DNA of 37,974 nt from Ophiothrix spiculata (taxonomy: Eukaryota; Echinodermata; Ophiuroidea; Amphilepidida; Ophiotrichidae). This document shows positions 12,455 to 23,291 of this stretch, piece after piece. Where the stretch lies: assembly GCA_000969725.1 (NCBI GenBank), contig JXSR01S010357.1; one strand, written 5' to 3'. A model generated the notes under the pieces. It was not told where the DNA came from, searched no databases, and saw only the letters and a program-made list of their open reading frames with translations. The stretch's first letter is position 1. Every line of letters starts with the position of its first letter. Position numbers and translations under genes: made by a program.

Positions 12455-12872
12455 TAGCTCTGAGGAGCTGGATTTTAATTTTTAAACACATTGGTTTTAT
12501 AATATTAAGTCCAGTAATACTAACATGAATTTAACCTGAGCAAATTCAACATGATGACAATTGTTCAAGTTGATTTCAAAATTCCAAATAGGCCTACATG
12601 GGTTCCAGAAACACTAGGTCTACCTTGAATTTGAATTTGTCCTCAAGCAAATGCAACCTAATTGGAACTTGGAAGTCAACTCCATAAAACAGGTGATCTT
12701 TGCCATCAGAATTCTAGATATATAGAGTTCTATGCCTCCCGGAGTGAGAATTTGGTCAACAATCAGAGGGAGGGGATAAGAGTAAAGAAGAGCCACTACT
12801 GTTTTTAGCTCAGGGAGTAATGGTGATTATAAATACTTGTCCACCACTGCTTTCAGCTCTGAACCAGAGCTA
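12455..12872. mobile_element. hAT-like MITE with 8-bp target duplication (418 bp)
   Basis: The element begins TAGCTCTGAGGAGCTG and, read inward from the right, begins TAGCTCTGGTTCAGAGCTG. It is flanked by AGTCACAC at 12447-12454 and 12873-12880. Copy C has the same flanks fused around a single AGTCACAC (22383-22390), an intact empty site. Length, 8-bp duplication and lack of coding capacity fit a non-autonomous hAT element. It inserted after the A/C duplication. Confidence 0.85.
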
Positions 12873-13070
12873 AGTCACACGCCTGTCAACTTTGGACCGT
12901 ATTGACTTTGGGTGTGTCATACGTCACGACAACTCCCCGTACAAATCAACCGTTTAGTGTACATCATCTCTTATGATAAACAATTTTTCCTCCGTGGGGT
13001 TTTGCAAGTCTTGGCCCAATTTAAAAGAGTAAAGTTAAAGCTCGGGAGAGATTACTAGACAAAATGTCAA
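12873..13070. other. Conserved island, right half
   Basis: Continues the conserved island beyond the transposon. The match to 22383-22570 includes GCCTGTCAACTTT, CCGTATTGACTTTGGGTGTG and GCTCGGGAGAGATTACTAG. A short segment with ACGTCACG in copy A is missing from copy C. No open frame is shared. Confidence 0.5.
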
Positions 13071-14009
13071 TTTCACTGTGCAAAATACTTGTTTTGAAAA
13101 AAGTTCAGCATTTTGTATTTTTGTCTGAAAATAATGGGTCCTATTTCATTTTTTTCATTCATCATTTTATGTCAAATATTTTAAATAATTTGACATTTAT
13201 CAAACTTCAGCAAAAAGCAATCATTCAACCATGTAATATATAAATCCCTATTTTGTTAGCCTATATTTCATTATTTCACAGATAACAATCGATGTGATAA
13301 GAATCTGAAAGAAATATCAGATTTTTAAAACATATCCGCTGGTATTGATGTATAATTAATGTGTCTAGTTTATAGATTTTGTTGTCAATTTATGATTAAT
13401 ATTTTACAAAATATGTATTAATTCAAATGCTTTTGATGTTAAAACGCACAAAAATACACAAGGGTAATGATGTTTGCCATATCCTTCAAGATAAAAAGTT
13501 TTGGAAGTAGAAATAATCAAACAAATTATCAACTGAGAATTAAAAAAAATGCATTGATGTTCAACATATTGCGTCATGATTTTAAAAAAAGTAGTTTCAA
13601 ATATCATATGAAAGATAACCACTAAAGAGATCTAAGTTTCAAATTTCAGGTGAATCGGTCAAACTGTTTTGATTTTATTGGCGATTTTGTATTTCAGAGC
13701 CACCTATAAATTACTGTATAAATTAATTATGGTTACCAAAATTAGACACATTTACATATAGGCCTTATATGGGTTATGAGAAAAATGTAACCAATATTTT
13801 GGTACCCAAATCTCAAAAAGTTTGAAAAAAAAGTTGAAGCAATCGGACCATGCTCCTTTAATGCGCAATGTGTCTTTTAACATCAAAATGAACATTTCAT
13901 TTCAACTAACTTGCTTCTTGGGCATATAAGTTTGTCAAGTGTCACTTGGGTATACAGGCTTTAGTCCATTACATCTTCACCACATTGATGTAAGGTGGAT
14001 TGGACATAA

Positions 14010-14310
14010 TCATGTGAACATGCTAATTTGTTTCCAATCATTAAAGAGGAAGTTGGAATCAACTTATAATGAGACGCCCTTAAAAATGTGGGTTTAGCAA
14101 GGAACAGGCCGTCGGGATGCGTGTAATGTGCGGTGAAAATCAAGAACTTAACAATCTTTCATGTAATTATGTTAATGCAAACGGAAATGCTGTCATATAA
14201 AATTAAATATTTATGTGCTCAGGTTTGAATACAATCAACATTAAATGACAAATAAAATGTCTTTATCGGTAAATATCAAATACATTATCACCTGCTGAAA
14301 GAATCATAGA
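14010..14310. other. Second conserved island within the duplication
   Basis: About 290 bp matches 25050-25340 at roughly 95% by eye. It includes GACGCCCTTAAAAATGTGGG, GCCGTCGGGATGCGTGTAAT and an AT-rich right half. A minus-strand frame of about 24 codons in the left half has two synonymous differences. In copy C the frame is broken just beyond by a one-base change in length and a stop, so long coding function is unlikely. Confidence 0.55.
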
Positions 14311-14465
14311 AATATGGCATACTCTGAGTCTCGATCGCTGTATGTGCTTTTCGTATGTTAAGTATGTTGAGTAAAGAAAATTCGAATAATGTACACCAAA
14401 TGCAGACCTAATCAAAGTTTAGATCTGATTAAGTAGAACAAACTTTCTTACTGAAAATTAAATAC

Positions 14466-14780
14466 CCGGGGAGGGGTTAGTCCAATATCAAATGTATACG
14501 CATGCGCTTCGACAGGCTGGGAAATTCGGTGAGAGCACAGTTTTAGATACCGTAATGAGGGTTCATTGGGTGAGAGCGAGAGTTTTGCACTGATTTGTTG
14601 CGACAAAATAAATTAAAAAATGTGAGGGTCTTTGGTCAAAAGGTGAGGGGTCATTGGGTGTGAACATACTTTTTGGCATCCGATGAGAGACAAAAATATG
14701 GGGTCTGGGTTACAGTGATGCTGCGACGATGAGCTTTGCATACGCGTTGTCTCCCGTGAATGGGACTGCCTTCCATTCCC
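14466..14780. mobile_element. Candidate dispersed repeat (GGTCATTGGGTG type)
   Basis: A GC-richer block inside copy A that is absent from the matching part of copy C. It contains repeated GGGTTCATTGGGTGAGAG and GGGGTCATTGGGTGTGA strings. Its edges are weakly inverted: TTAGTCCA...ATACGCATGCG on the left and GCAGTCCC...ACGCGTATGCA read inward from the right. It resembles a degraded DNA transposon. Boundaries are approximate. Confidence 0.4.
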
Positions 14781-15460
14781 AAGTTTAACACAATTTTTAA
14801 TTCATTACAATTATCATGAAAGACAGCTAAAACATCATAAAATATCACATTTAACAAGATTTTACGATACTAATACCCCTCTCTCCTTTTCTCCTCCTCT
14901 CTCTTTTTCCTAAAATTTACGAACCCATCCACGAGGTTAAACCAAGTTATTACATGAAAGCTATTAACATTCCTACCAGCCGTTTTACATGCATGTTGTC
15001 GAAACATGTTTCATCTATGACACAAACAAACTGATAAACCTTTACCGCTAGTTGACATAAGATTTTGAATTTGTGTGGCAAAATGACTTCCTCTAACAAA
15101 TCGTGAACCAAATGCACTTAAAGGTTGCTCTTTAAATCCCAGCTTTCAACAGCGTTTATGAAAGCTAACAAACTTGTCTATAAATGTTTTGGAATAACAA
15201 AACAAAAATGCTAAAGGACTTGAATCTATTAAAAGTGAAAATGTAAACACTTGTTGACCCCTTGAGTTAAGATGACATGATGTCGGCTTGGGCAAGACGT
15301 TTTATTTACTAAATCGTGTAAATGTTAATGCATTTTGCTACTTTGACAGAGCGTGGAATGTGGAATATAATGGAAAATAAATCTCCCGGCTTTAACAGGA
15401 AGTATTTTTCCATCCAGCTTAATGGCATACGTTAAACAAAACTGTTTGAAGTTTCATTAT

Positions 15461-15789
15461 AAGCTGTGAATTTACATAATATAGCAGTGCGTGAATCTGT
15501 TATAGCGTCCTACCAAGTTTTACTATAACAATGTCGACTTTTTCATTCAGAAATTTTCTTTCTTGGTGTACAATTTTAACCATTGTTTAAATTGTTATTC
15601 TTAGAGATCATTTATACATCATGTAAATTTTTTACCATAGTGTTAAACGTGACCATAATGGTTATCGTACGTGAAAAGTTAATGACATAACGGTCGCAAG
15701 AATCGACATTAGGTATGCGTAGAAATATTTTCATCCATTATACGTATATTATCTTATATCGGTTCAATTCAAACCAAAGTACGATTGTC
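15461..15789. other. Non-coding spacer between duplication copies
   Basis: AT-rich sequence outside the duplicated unit, with no gene or repeat that I recognise. Confidence 0.4.
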
Positions 15790-16160
15790 AACGAGTACCT
15801 CGGAAGTAGGGACCTTTCGGTGACAAATTGGGTCCAAAATGGGGTCTTTCAGCGACAAAGTCCAAAAACATGAGAGACTTTGGGCGAAATGCACAAAAAA
15901 TGGGGTCTTTTCGGGTCAAAATGGCCAAAAAATTCCAAAATGTCCACAAATTTTGCGAAATTTTCGATAAATTTTGCACAATTTTCGAAAAATTTACATC
16001 AAATTAGAAAACGATGGGTCTTTGAGTGACAAAGGTTGTTTGAATGACAAGGAAGTTTAAAAAATAGGGGGCCATTGAGTGGCAGTTGGTAAAAATAGGG
16101 TGTCTTTCTGTGAGAACGACCCCAAAGTGGGCCTTTTTGGTAGCACATGGCACGAACGTA
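15790..16160. repeat. Dispersed repeat with GGGTCTTT..GTGACAAA motifs
   Basis: Several imperfect units of the form GGGTCTTTNNGTGACAAA occur, for example near 15808, 15841, 15900, 16014 and 16101, with intervening runs such as AAAATTTTGCGAAATTTTCG. The style is related to the block at 14466-14780. The 131-codon minus-strand frame at 16004-16399 and the 63-codon frame at 15788-15979 run antisense through these units and have no features of a real protein. Confidence 0.45.
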
Positions 16161-17575
16161 TCATTTCCAATTGTTGGTTGGGAGAAGATAATACCAGGAA
16201 GTGAAGCAACAGTCATATAGATGATGTAATTTGATGATGCAATTTGATGCATTTTTTTGAAACGGACCAACTTTAAAGGATATACCATAAATTGTTGCAA
16301 ACTGTTTACGATCCGAATGAATATTATCATGTTTGAATGAAGAAAGCGGTTGAAAGAAGCATGAGGAAGAAAGAAGCATTTTTCATTGAGGGTCATCAAG
16401 TGCTATAGAATTGACATAATACTGGTATATATTTTATGGCTCATAAAATTGAATGATATTTACCAGTACCGATATTTACTCAAACTAGCATAAGTTTCTC
16501 AAAACTGAAATGCTAACAAACCGTTAAAATGGAAAATGAATAAAAATGGTAAAGGTGGACATAAAAAATTAGTAATGGAGTAGAGTTTGTAATTTTATGG
16601 CCAGTTAGTTGGAATCATTGTACAATAATTACAGTGCCCGTTATTGTCGATGTGCTTTACGATTGTCCCATCTTAAAAACCTCCCAAAATGTCCGCTAGT
16701 ACATTGACACCAAAATAAAATGGGGTAAATACTCCTAGAATGGAAATTTAACTTCGTTTGTCATTGGCCGGGGTCAGTGGTCTCTTTGATTCTACTAAAT
16801 TGCCGATGTTTTATAAGGTTATAAGTTTCATGTAATTCAACAATGTGCCAAACTATTTCGTCACGTCGTTTAAGCGAAAAAATGATAATATGTTAGACTA
16901 TACAAATTTTTCCTTTACAATAAAAAAAACCGTTAGTGGAAAAACCGCTTGAAGGATATTGTTTAACATAACATATTTTTGCTACCTAATATCGTCTTTT
17001 CTCAAAATAGAATGACTGAAGGGAAGAAGAAATTTAAAAAAACAAAAGCGATTAATTGCAATTTTTATCTATTTTTCTATTTGCTTATTTATAACAATTT
17101 TGTTTAAAAAATTCCATTGAGATGGGAATGATCGTTTTTTTTTTCAGGGGAGTGTGCTTCAACTTTTAGAGAAAAAAAGAATAATTGGAAACTAATAATA
17201 GAAATGGACCTTTTGTGACGCTTACATTTCAATCATTAACAATGATTTATTAGAATTTCTTATGAAACGTGTCCTATATATATATATCGTTATGTCCATT
17301 GGAAATGCAGTACATCTGACTGAAGACACAATGTCTGTATAGCATGCGCGTTTAATTTTAGTATCGTATAAAGATGGTTTTACTTTAAAACGGAAATACG
17401 TAGATAGAATGATTTATTACCAAAAGAAAATTAAGAATTTTAAGACATTTCATTGACAGAGATAAATAAATCTATATTTTTTTTGAATTGCGAAATTATT
17501 CAGGTAGTTTTGTCTGTGTTAATCATATACTCATATATATACATAAGCCCTAAGCTTGTAATCAGATAAGACATA

Positions 17576-18228
17576 CACTCTTAGAAAGAAAGTATCAAAT
17601 ATGAGACAAAAAGGATCAATTTTGATCCTTTTTAGGTATCAAATATGAGCTTACCCTTTAAGGATCAAAATGATCCCAAAATAAGGATCACAATTTTTGA
17701 TCCGAAAAAAGGATCAAATATTTCTTATAAAAAAGATCTGCATAAAAACATCACACTGAAGTGACCCTAGCAGGGTTTGAACCCACGCCGCACTTATACC
17801 TGCTGGTAATTACGAGACCAATGCTCTAACCACTCGACCACGGGACTGTGTGATGAAATCAACGTATTTATACATGTTACACCATAGTATACATTCCCCG
17901 CTGTGTAGCGGTAATGGGGTGTACTCAAATATGAAACAAAACATCACGTTGCATCCAAACGCGGTATCAAAATGTGAGCTCATCCTTTCCGTATCAAAGT
18001 AATCCAGAAATACGGATCAAAACTTTGGTATTGTAATCAAAAAGGATCAAAATAAAATGATCCTAAAAAAGGATCAAAAATGATCCTGGTGAATTTGATC
18101 CATTTGTATATATTGATCCGCAAAAGGATCAAAAGTGATCCTTAAAGGATCAAAAGTGATCCTTAAAGGATCAAAATAAAATGATCCCGAAAACTACTCG
18201 TATATTTGATCCCGGCCTTCTAAGAGTG
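17576..18228. mobile_element. TA-flanked element made of GATC palindromes, with a tRNA-like core (653 bp)
   Basis: Both ends read CACTCTTAGAA inward, followed after a short variable gap by ATCAAATAT. TA flanks it at 17574-17575 and 18229-18230. Copy C has the uninterrupted site (AGACATGGTGTATCT near 20079), so the insertion is younger than the B/C split. The interior is packed with GGATCA...TGATCC palindromes. At 17608-17633 there is a 12-bp stem with a 2-nt loop, and at 18122-18165 a 21-bp unit centred on GGATCAAAAGTGATCC repeats in tandem. No transposase frame exists. It fits a non-autonomous Tc1/mariner-type MITE. Confidence 0.8.
17762..17846 (-). tRNA. tRNA-like sequence (type II, Ser-like, pseudogene or SINE-type) inside the element
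   Basis: On the minus strand TGGTCGAGTGG matches an internal pol III A box, and GGTTCAAACCC matches a B box. At about 85 nt with a hairpin GCA..TGC in the variable region, it resembles a long-variable-arm tRNA. The anticodon stem can pair TTGGT with ACCAG, but the loop is then nine bases (contains CGT). Acceptor pairing is incomplete. It is probably not a functional tRNA; a tRNA-derived passenger or SINE head is likelier. Confidence 0.5.
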
Positions 18229-19604
18229 TAGCGTATCTATAATCAACAATGACAGCCCTACTTCGACACACTTTTCAAATAGTAACAATATACTGATGTT
18301 CAAATTGCAGGTACGTGATACAATACAAACGATGTGATTGGTCAATTTTTGGTCAAGATTGAAAATTCATCTTTTATATTTACTTTTGATTTAATCCGAG
18401 TTTACACTTAAAATTTAAATCTCGCAAAATAAGTGTGTTGATTTTGTTATCCTTTAAAAATAATTAATAGATACAATTGAAAAGTATCTGTTTTTGCTAC
18501 GAAAACAGTGCCGAGAGAGAGGGAGTATTTGTGCTCTAAATGCAAACTTTGTCAATTCATCGCTGATCTAGTCCTTTTAGGCTTTTTGAAGCCCAACTTC
18601 TGATCTGACTCATCTCATATGAAATCAACCGAATATGCCATCACCATGATCACTATTATAGATGAAGAGACACATTTTTAGCAACAAGCATAATTTAGAA
18701 TTGTCCTTCCTGGACCCGATTCAATTCCGGCTAAAAGTGTAATATTTGATTCCCTAAAGTAGATTTGTTTGATCTGATTTTGTTATTTCATGTCAGGTTA
18801 CACGCTATTCATCAGCTTGTCAAACGTGTCAGAGATTAGAAAACAAAGTTTTAAATGTATACGTTGTAAAGTGATGATATTTCAGTTGAAAAGACACCAC
18901 CAAGGCTTTGCACATCACTAGTAGCTGCAAACTACCTTTGTTTATTTCCTGATCATGCTGATCCTGACCAACTTTAACTTATAACATATTTTTCTTTAAA
19001 AATATAGACAATGCGTAAAACTCTATGCTAATACACCATGCGTACAACATTTTACATTCAAGCATTTAAGCATCTTTTCCAAACACACGTACGTGTGGGA
19101 AAAATGTTTCCTTGTCTGTAAGAAAACTCCTAAGAGATCGTATCTATAGACCTTTCAGGAGTTGTTTATATCATTTCTAACACTGTGACACTATCAAATT
19201 GAAACCTATGCTCACCCTGTGAGATTTAAGTCAAATCCCAAGTACAGATTAAGCCAAAACACGTAAATCTTTGATAGACAATACATAACATGTGGAAAAC
19301 GGGCCAAGAAAAGTTCCATTCATACCTTTCTTTTTCAAGAGTTCAATGTTATGCTCTAATAACCCCCAAAATTTATACTTCCATCAACTACAATAAAAGT
19401 TTTTAGAGCATGTATTGAATCCTGATATTAAAATCCTAAGTATTGCCTAGATCTAGGCTAAATTCATTAAGCACAGGCCAATCACTTTAGAATGGATAAT
19501 AATAAAGAGATCGTATTTAACAAGCTTTTCAAATAAGAACCTTTATATTAACTTAACTCTCATTACTGTTGTCCTGTTTGCCCTCATTCGTGTACCAACA
19601 GAAA

Positions 19605-19805
19605 ATATACAGCTTACTGATCTTTGAACGCGTTTATCTCAGTTATACGTTTCACTCCCTGACAACCTTTGACGGACCATAACTTGACTCCTGGAAATCG
19701 TACGAAGTTCATTAAGGTGTCATTTTAATCCTTAAAGCATGGTCTTTGCAAATATTTAAAAAAGTGAAACTGACAAGAGCTGGCATTTACTTTTGTAATG
19801 CTTTA
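19605..19805. other. Unique spacer between copies B and C
   Basis: About 200 bp without a counterpart in the other copies at this position. It includes CCTTTGACGGACCATAACTTGAC. It marks the B/C junction, where the sequence jumps from the A-11770 equivalent back to the A-9838 equivalent. No gene is visible. Confidence 0.45.
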
Positions 19806-21423
19806 TTTATTGAACTATGATTTATTAGAATTTCTTATGAACCGTGTCCTATACATTTATCGTTATGGAAATGCAGTACATCTGACTGAAGACACAATGT
19901 CTGATTTTAACATCATATAAAAATGGTTTTATTTCAAACCGGAAATATGTAGATAGAATGACAAATTACCTGAAGAAATGTGAACTTCATTGACAGAGAA
20001 AAATAAATCTACATTTTTTAATTGCAAAATTATTGAGGTCGTTTTTGTCTGTTTTAATAGCCTACGAGTATAATCAGATAAGACATGGTGTATCTATAAT
20101 CAACAATGACAGCCCTGCTTCGGCACACTTTTCAAATAGTAACAATACACCGATGTTGAAATCACGGGTACAATACAAACGACGTGATTGGTCAATTTTT
20201 GCTCAAGATTGAAAATTCATCTTTTTTATTTACTTTTGATTTAATACGAGTTTTACACTTAAAATTTAAATCCCGCAAAATAAGTGTGTTGATTTTTTTT
20301 TCTTTAAAAATAATTTATAGATACACTTGAAAAGTATCTGTTTTTGCTACGAAAACAGTGCCGAGATAGAGTATCTGTCTCTAAATGCAAACTTTGTCAA
20401 TTCATCGCTGATCTAGACTTTTTAGGCTTTGAAGCGCAATTTCTGATCTGATTCATCTCATATGAAATCAACCGAATATGCTATAACCATGATCGCTGTC
20501 AAAGATGAAGAAACACATTTTTATTTAGAATTTTCCTTCCTGGACCCGATTCAATTCCGGCTAAAAGTGTAATATTTGATTCCCTAAAGTAGATTTGTTT
20601 AATCTGCTTTTGTTATTCCATCCATGTCAGGTTGCACTCTATCCCGGGCACGCTATTCATCAGCTTTTCAAACGGGTCAGAGATTAAAAAACAAAATTTT
20701 AAAGGTATCGTAAAGTGATGATTCTTGGAATAGAGATTGACAAGGCAGTGCACATCAGTAGTAGCCACACACTGCGTTTTCACTATTTTCTGATCCTAAC
20801 CAACCTAAACTAATACCATAGATTTTTCTTTAAAAATCTATGCTTATACACGACGCACGCAACATTTTACATTCAAACATTAAAGCATCTTTTCAAAACA
20901 CGTACGTGTGGGAAAAAGTTTCCATGTCTGTAAGAAAACTCCTAAGAGATCGTATCTATAGACCTTTCAAGAGTTGTTTATATCAATTCTAACACTGTAG
21001 CACTATCAAATAGAAACCTATGCTCACCCTGTGAGATTTAAGTCAAATCCCAAGTATGGATTGAGCCAAAGCACATCAATCTTTGATAGACAATATATAA
21101 CATGTGGAAAACGGGGCTAGGAAAAGTTCCATTCATACCTTTCTTTTTCAAGAGTTCAATGCTATGCTCTTATAACCCCCAAAATGTGTACTTCCATCAA
21201 GTGCAATGAAAGTTTTTAGAACATGTATAGAATCCTGATATTAAAATCCTAAGTTTTGCCTAGATCTAGGCTAAATTCAGGCCAACTACTTTAGAATGGA
21301 TAATAATAAAGAGATCGTACTTAACAAGCTTTTCAAATTAGGAACCTTTAAATTAACTTAACTCTCATTCCTGTTGTCCTGTTTGCACTCATTCGTGCAC
21401 CAACAAGATATTCTATAATAAGC

Positions 21424-21743
21424 CACGCCCGTAGCCAGGGGTGAGGTTGTGGCGTCGCACCCCCCAAAAAAATATTTAAAAAATGACAGTGTACAAAAAA
21501 GTCCACAAAAATTACATAAATTTCCACCAAAAGAACACCTAAAGCACCAAAATCCGTAAATGTAGGTTGTTTCTTAATAAAATACTACACAAAATACTCG
21601 GAAAACTACTGAAAACCTTTTTTTTTGTCAAAACCACTAATATTAGTTTAGAGTCGACAAAAACGAATTTTTTTCCTCCAAAAGGTCCACTTTTTGAAAA
21701 TCCGCTCGCCCTCCTCCTTGAAAAAATCCCTGCTACGGGCCTG
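21424..21743. mobile_element. hAT-like MITE (about 320 bp)
   Basis: The left end is CACGCCCGTAGCCAGGGG. The right end read inward is CAGGCCCGTAGCAGGG. The flanking octamers TAATAAGC (21416-21423) and CTCTAAGC (21744-21751) agree at five of eight bases, which fits an old 8-bp target duplication. CAGGSCCGTAGC-type ends are common in hAT-related non-autonomous elements. The short frames on both strands inside it are not genes. Confidence 0.6.
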
Positions 21744-22591
21744 CTCTAAGCACAGACCCTCTAAGGAAATAAGATCAAAATGGAATAAACGAATACTCAT
21801 TGCACTTGTTTGTAGTAATAAAACATTCTTACCTATCTGATGTTTAATCCGTACTTGTGAAAAAGTCTCTTTCCTACAACAATCCTGATTAAATACGTCC
21901 AATCTAATTCCAAAATTATACGTGGTAGTATTTCCATAAGTATTCCAGTATTAGTTTAAGTGTGATTTGATATTGGTACAGTAATTCCTAAAATTAAACA
22001 TTTGCGTAAAAAACCACTGCATAGATGTATCCTACAGGTCTACCACACCTCAAGTCGAATCACACACTTCTAAACCTGTCCACAGAAATAAGTGACACGA
22101 GATGAATTCACATCTTGTTCATATGTTCGTCCTCCGTCTGGATGTAATAAAATATCTTTTCTTCGCCACCACTCCCGTGAGCCCTATTCATCAAGGTAAA
22201 TACATGACCCTATCAATCGTGATGTTCATATGGTCGCTCAACTCGGAGCTAACGTAAGACCAAACATGACGATTCTATGTTGACACAACAAATTTGATTC
22301 CACATTACTGAGAAAGCCCCCAGTGGAATGACCGTTCAGACCTGCTAGCTCAAGCAATTATAAGTGAACATTTAAACCACAAAGTCACACGCCTGTCAAC
22401 TTTAGACCGTATTGACTTTGGGTGTGTCATAAACTCCCCGGACAAATCAACCGTTATAGTGTACATGCATCTCTTATGATTGACAATTTTCTCCGTTGGG
22501 TTTAACCAGTCTTAACCCAATTTAAAAGAATAAAGTTTAAAGCTCGGGAGAGATTACTAGGCAAAATAGAAATTTCATAATACTTGTTTTG

Positions 22592-22614
22592 AAAATAAAA
22601 TAAAATAAAATAAA
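22592..22614. repeat. AAAAT microsatellite
   Basis: Four and a half units of AAAAT, just left of the local tandem duplication. Confidence 0.8.
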
Positions 22615-22616
22615 GC

Positions 22617-22886
22617 ATAGATCAGGGTGTTCCAATATTTGAAAGTTTATGGGTCAGATTTCTTATCTCTATACATTATTCATTTATTTTCCAGACAAAA
22701 TAATCACCGATGATTTGACAATAATATACATATAACTACACCAAAAATCAGGATAGATCAGGGTGTTCCAATATTTGAAAGTTTATGGGTCAGATTTCTT
22801 ATCTCTATACATTATTCATTTATTTTCCCGACAAAATAATCACCGATGATTTGACATTAATACACATGTAACTACACCAAAAATCT
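22617..22886 (+). repeat. Local tandem duplication, period 136 bp
   Basis: Two adjacent units (22617-22752 and 22753-22886) both begin ATAGATCAGGGTGTTCC. They differ at only a few positions, near their right ends. Copy A has a single, diverged counterpart around 13110-13230. The near identity means a recent event, or an assembly join artefact. Confidence 0.85.
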
Positions 22887-23291
22887 TGTTATCGCATCAA
22901 AATCACTATACTAGTCAAAATGTTAGTCTATTATTAAATTTCATTATTTCAGAGATAAAAATCACTGTGATAATAATCTACTAGAAAAATGAGATTTTTG
23001 AATGGCGCTGATTGTCAATGTATAATTAATGTGTCTAGCCTATTGATTTAGACATACAGATGTAAATTAACAGTAATTATTCTACAACTTATGCATTCAT
23101 TTTCATGCTTTTGAGGTTTAAAAAGACCGAAAATGCAACAAGGTATTGAACGACAGGCATTTTCTGCAGGTGAAAAAATTAGGAAGTGTAGACTAATCAA
23201 GCTGATTTCAATCAGTAGTATCTAATCAGAAGTAATAAATGGTTCTGTTATTGATGTTCAAGATATTGCGAGTAAAATTCGTTGATCTAGC

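Larger units (their letters stand above)
8588..15460 (+). repeat. Segmental duplication, copy A (about 6.9 kb)
   Basis: This is the fullest copy of a unit repeated in direct orientation. Anchors are 8588-8760 matching 16640-16810 in B; 9840-10085 matching 17240-17465 in B and 19810-20000 in C; 11020-11300 matching 18710-18930 and 20540-20760; 12040-13070 matching 22000-22560; 14010-14310 matching 25050-25340; and 14950-15460 matching 25800-26290. Similarity in the three-copy part is patchy (roughly 70% to B or C by eye, with indels). It reaches about 95% in the islands listed separately. A-specific insertions lie at about 8900-9740, 12455-12872 and 14466-14780. No conserved coding frame was found in the unit. 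Confidence 0.85.
16640..19604 (+). repeat. Segmental duplication, copy B (left part of the unit)
   Basis: Begins with GATGTGCTTTACGAT, matching copy A at about 8588, and follows A through to about A 11770. It ends at CTCATTCGTGTACCAACAGA, which in copy C is CTCATTCGTGCACCAACAAGA at 21387-21406. It is closer to C than to A: for example 18230-18500 matches 20088-20360 and has no clear counterpart in A. It lacks the 840-bp segment at 8900-9740 of A and carries its own transposon at 17576-18228. Confidence 0.8.

Noticed and set aside
13961..14143. 60-codon minus-strand frame in the second conserved island
   Set aside because: The copy C version is broken by a length change and a stop about 25 codons in.
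16004..16399. 131-codon minus-strand open frame
   Set aside because: It runs antisense through GGGTCTTT-type repeats, with no domain and chance-like composition.
17608..18186. Regularly spaced GATC palindromes considered as a CRISPR-like or bacterial array
   Set aside because: Spacing is irregular, spacers are not unique sequences, and the block lies between transposon ends in a eukaryotic context.
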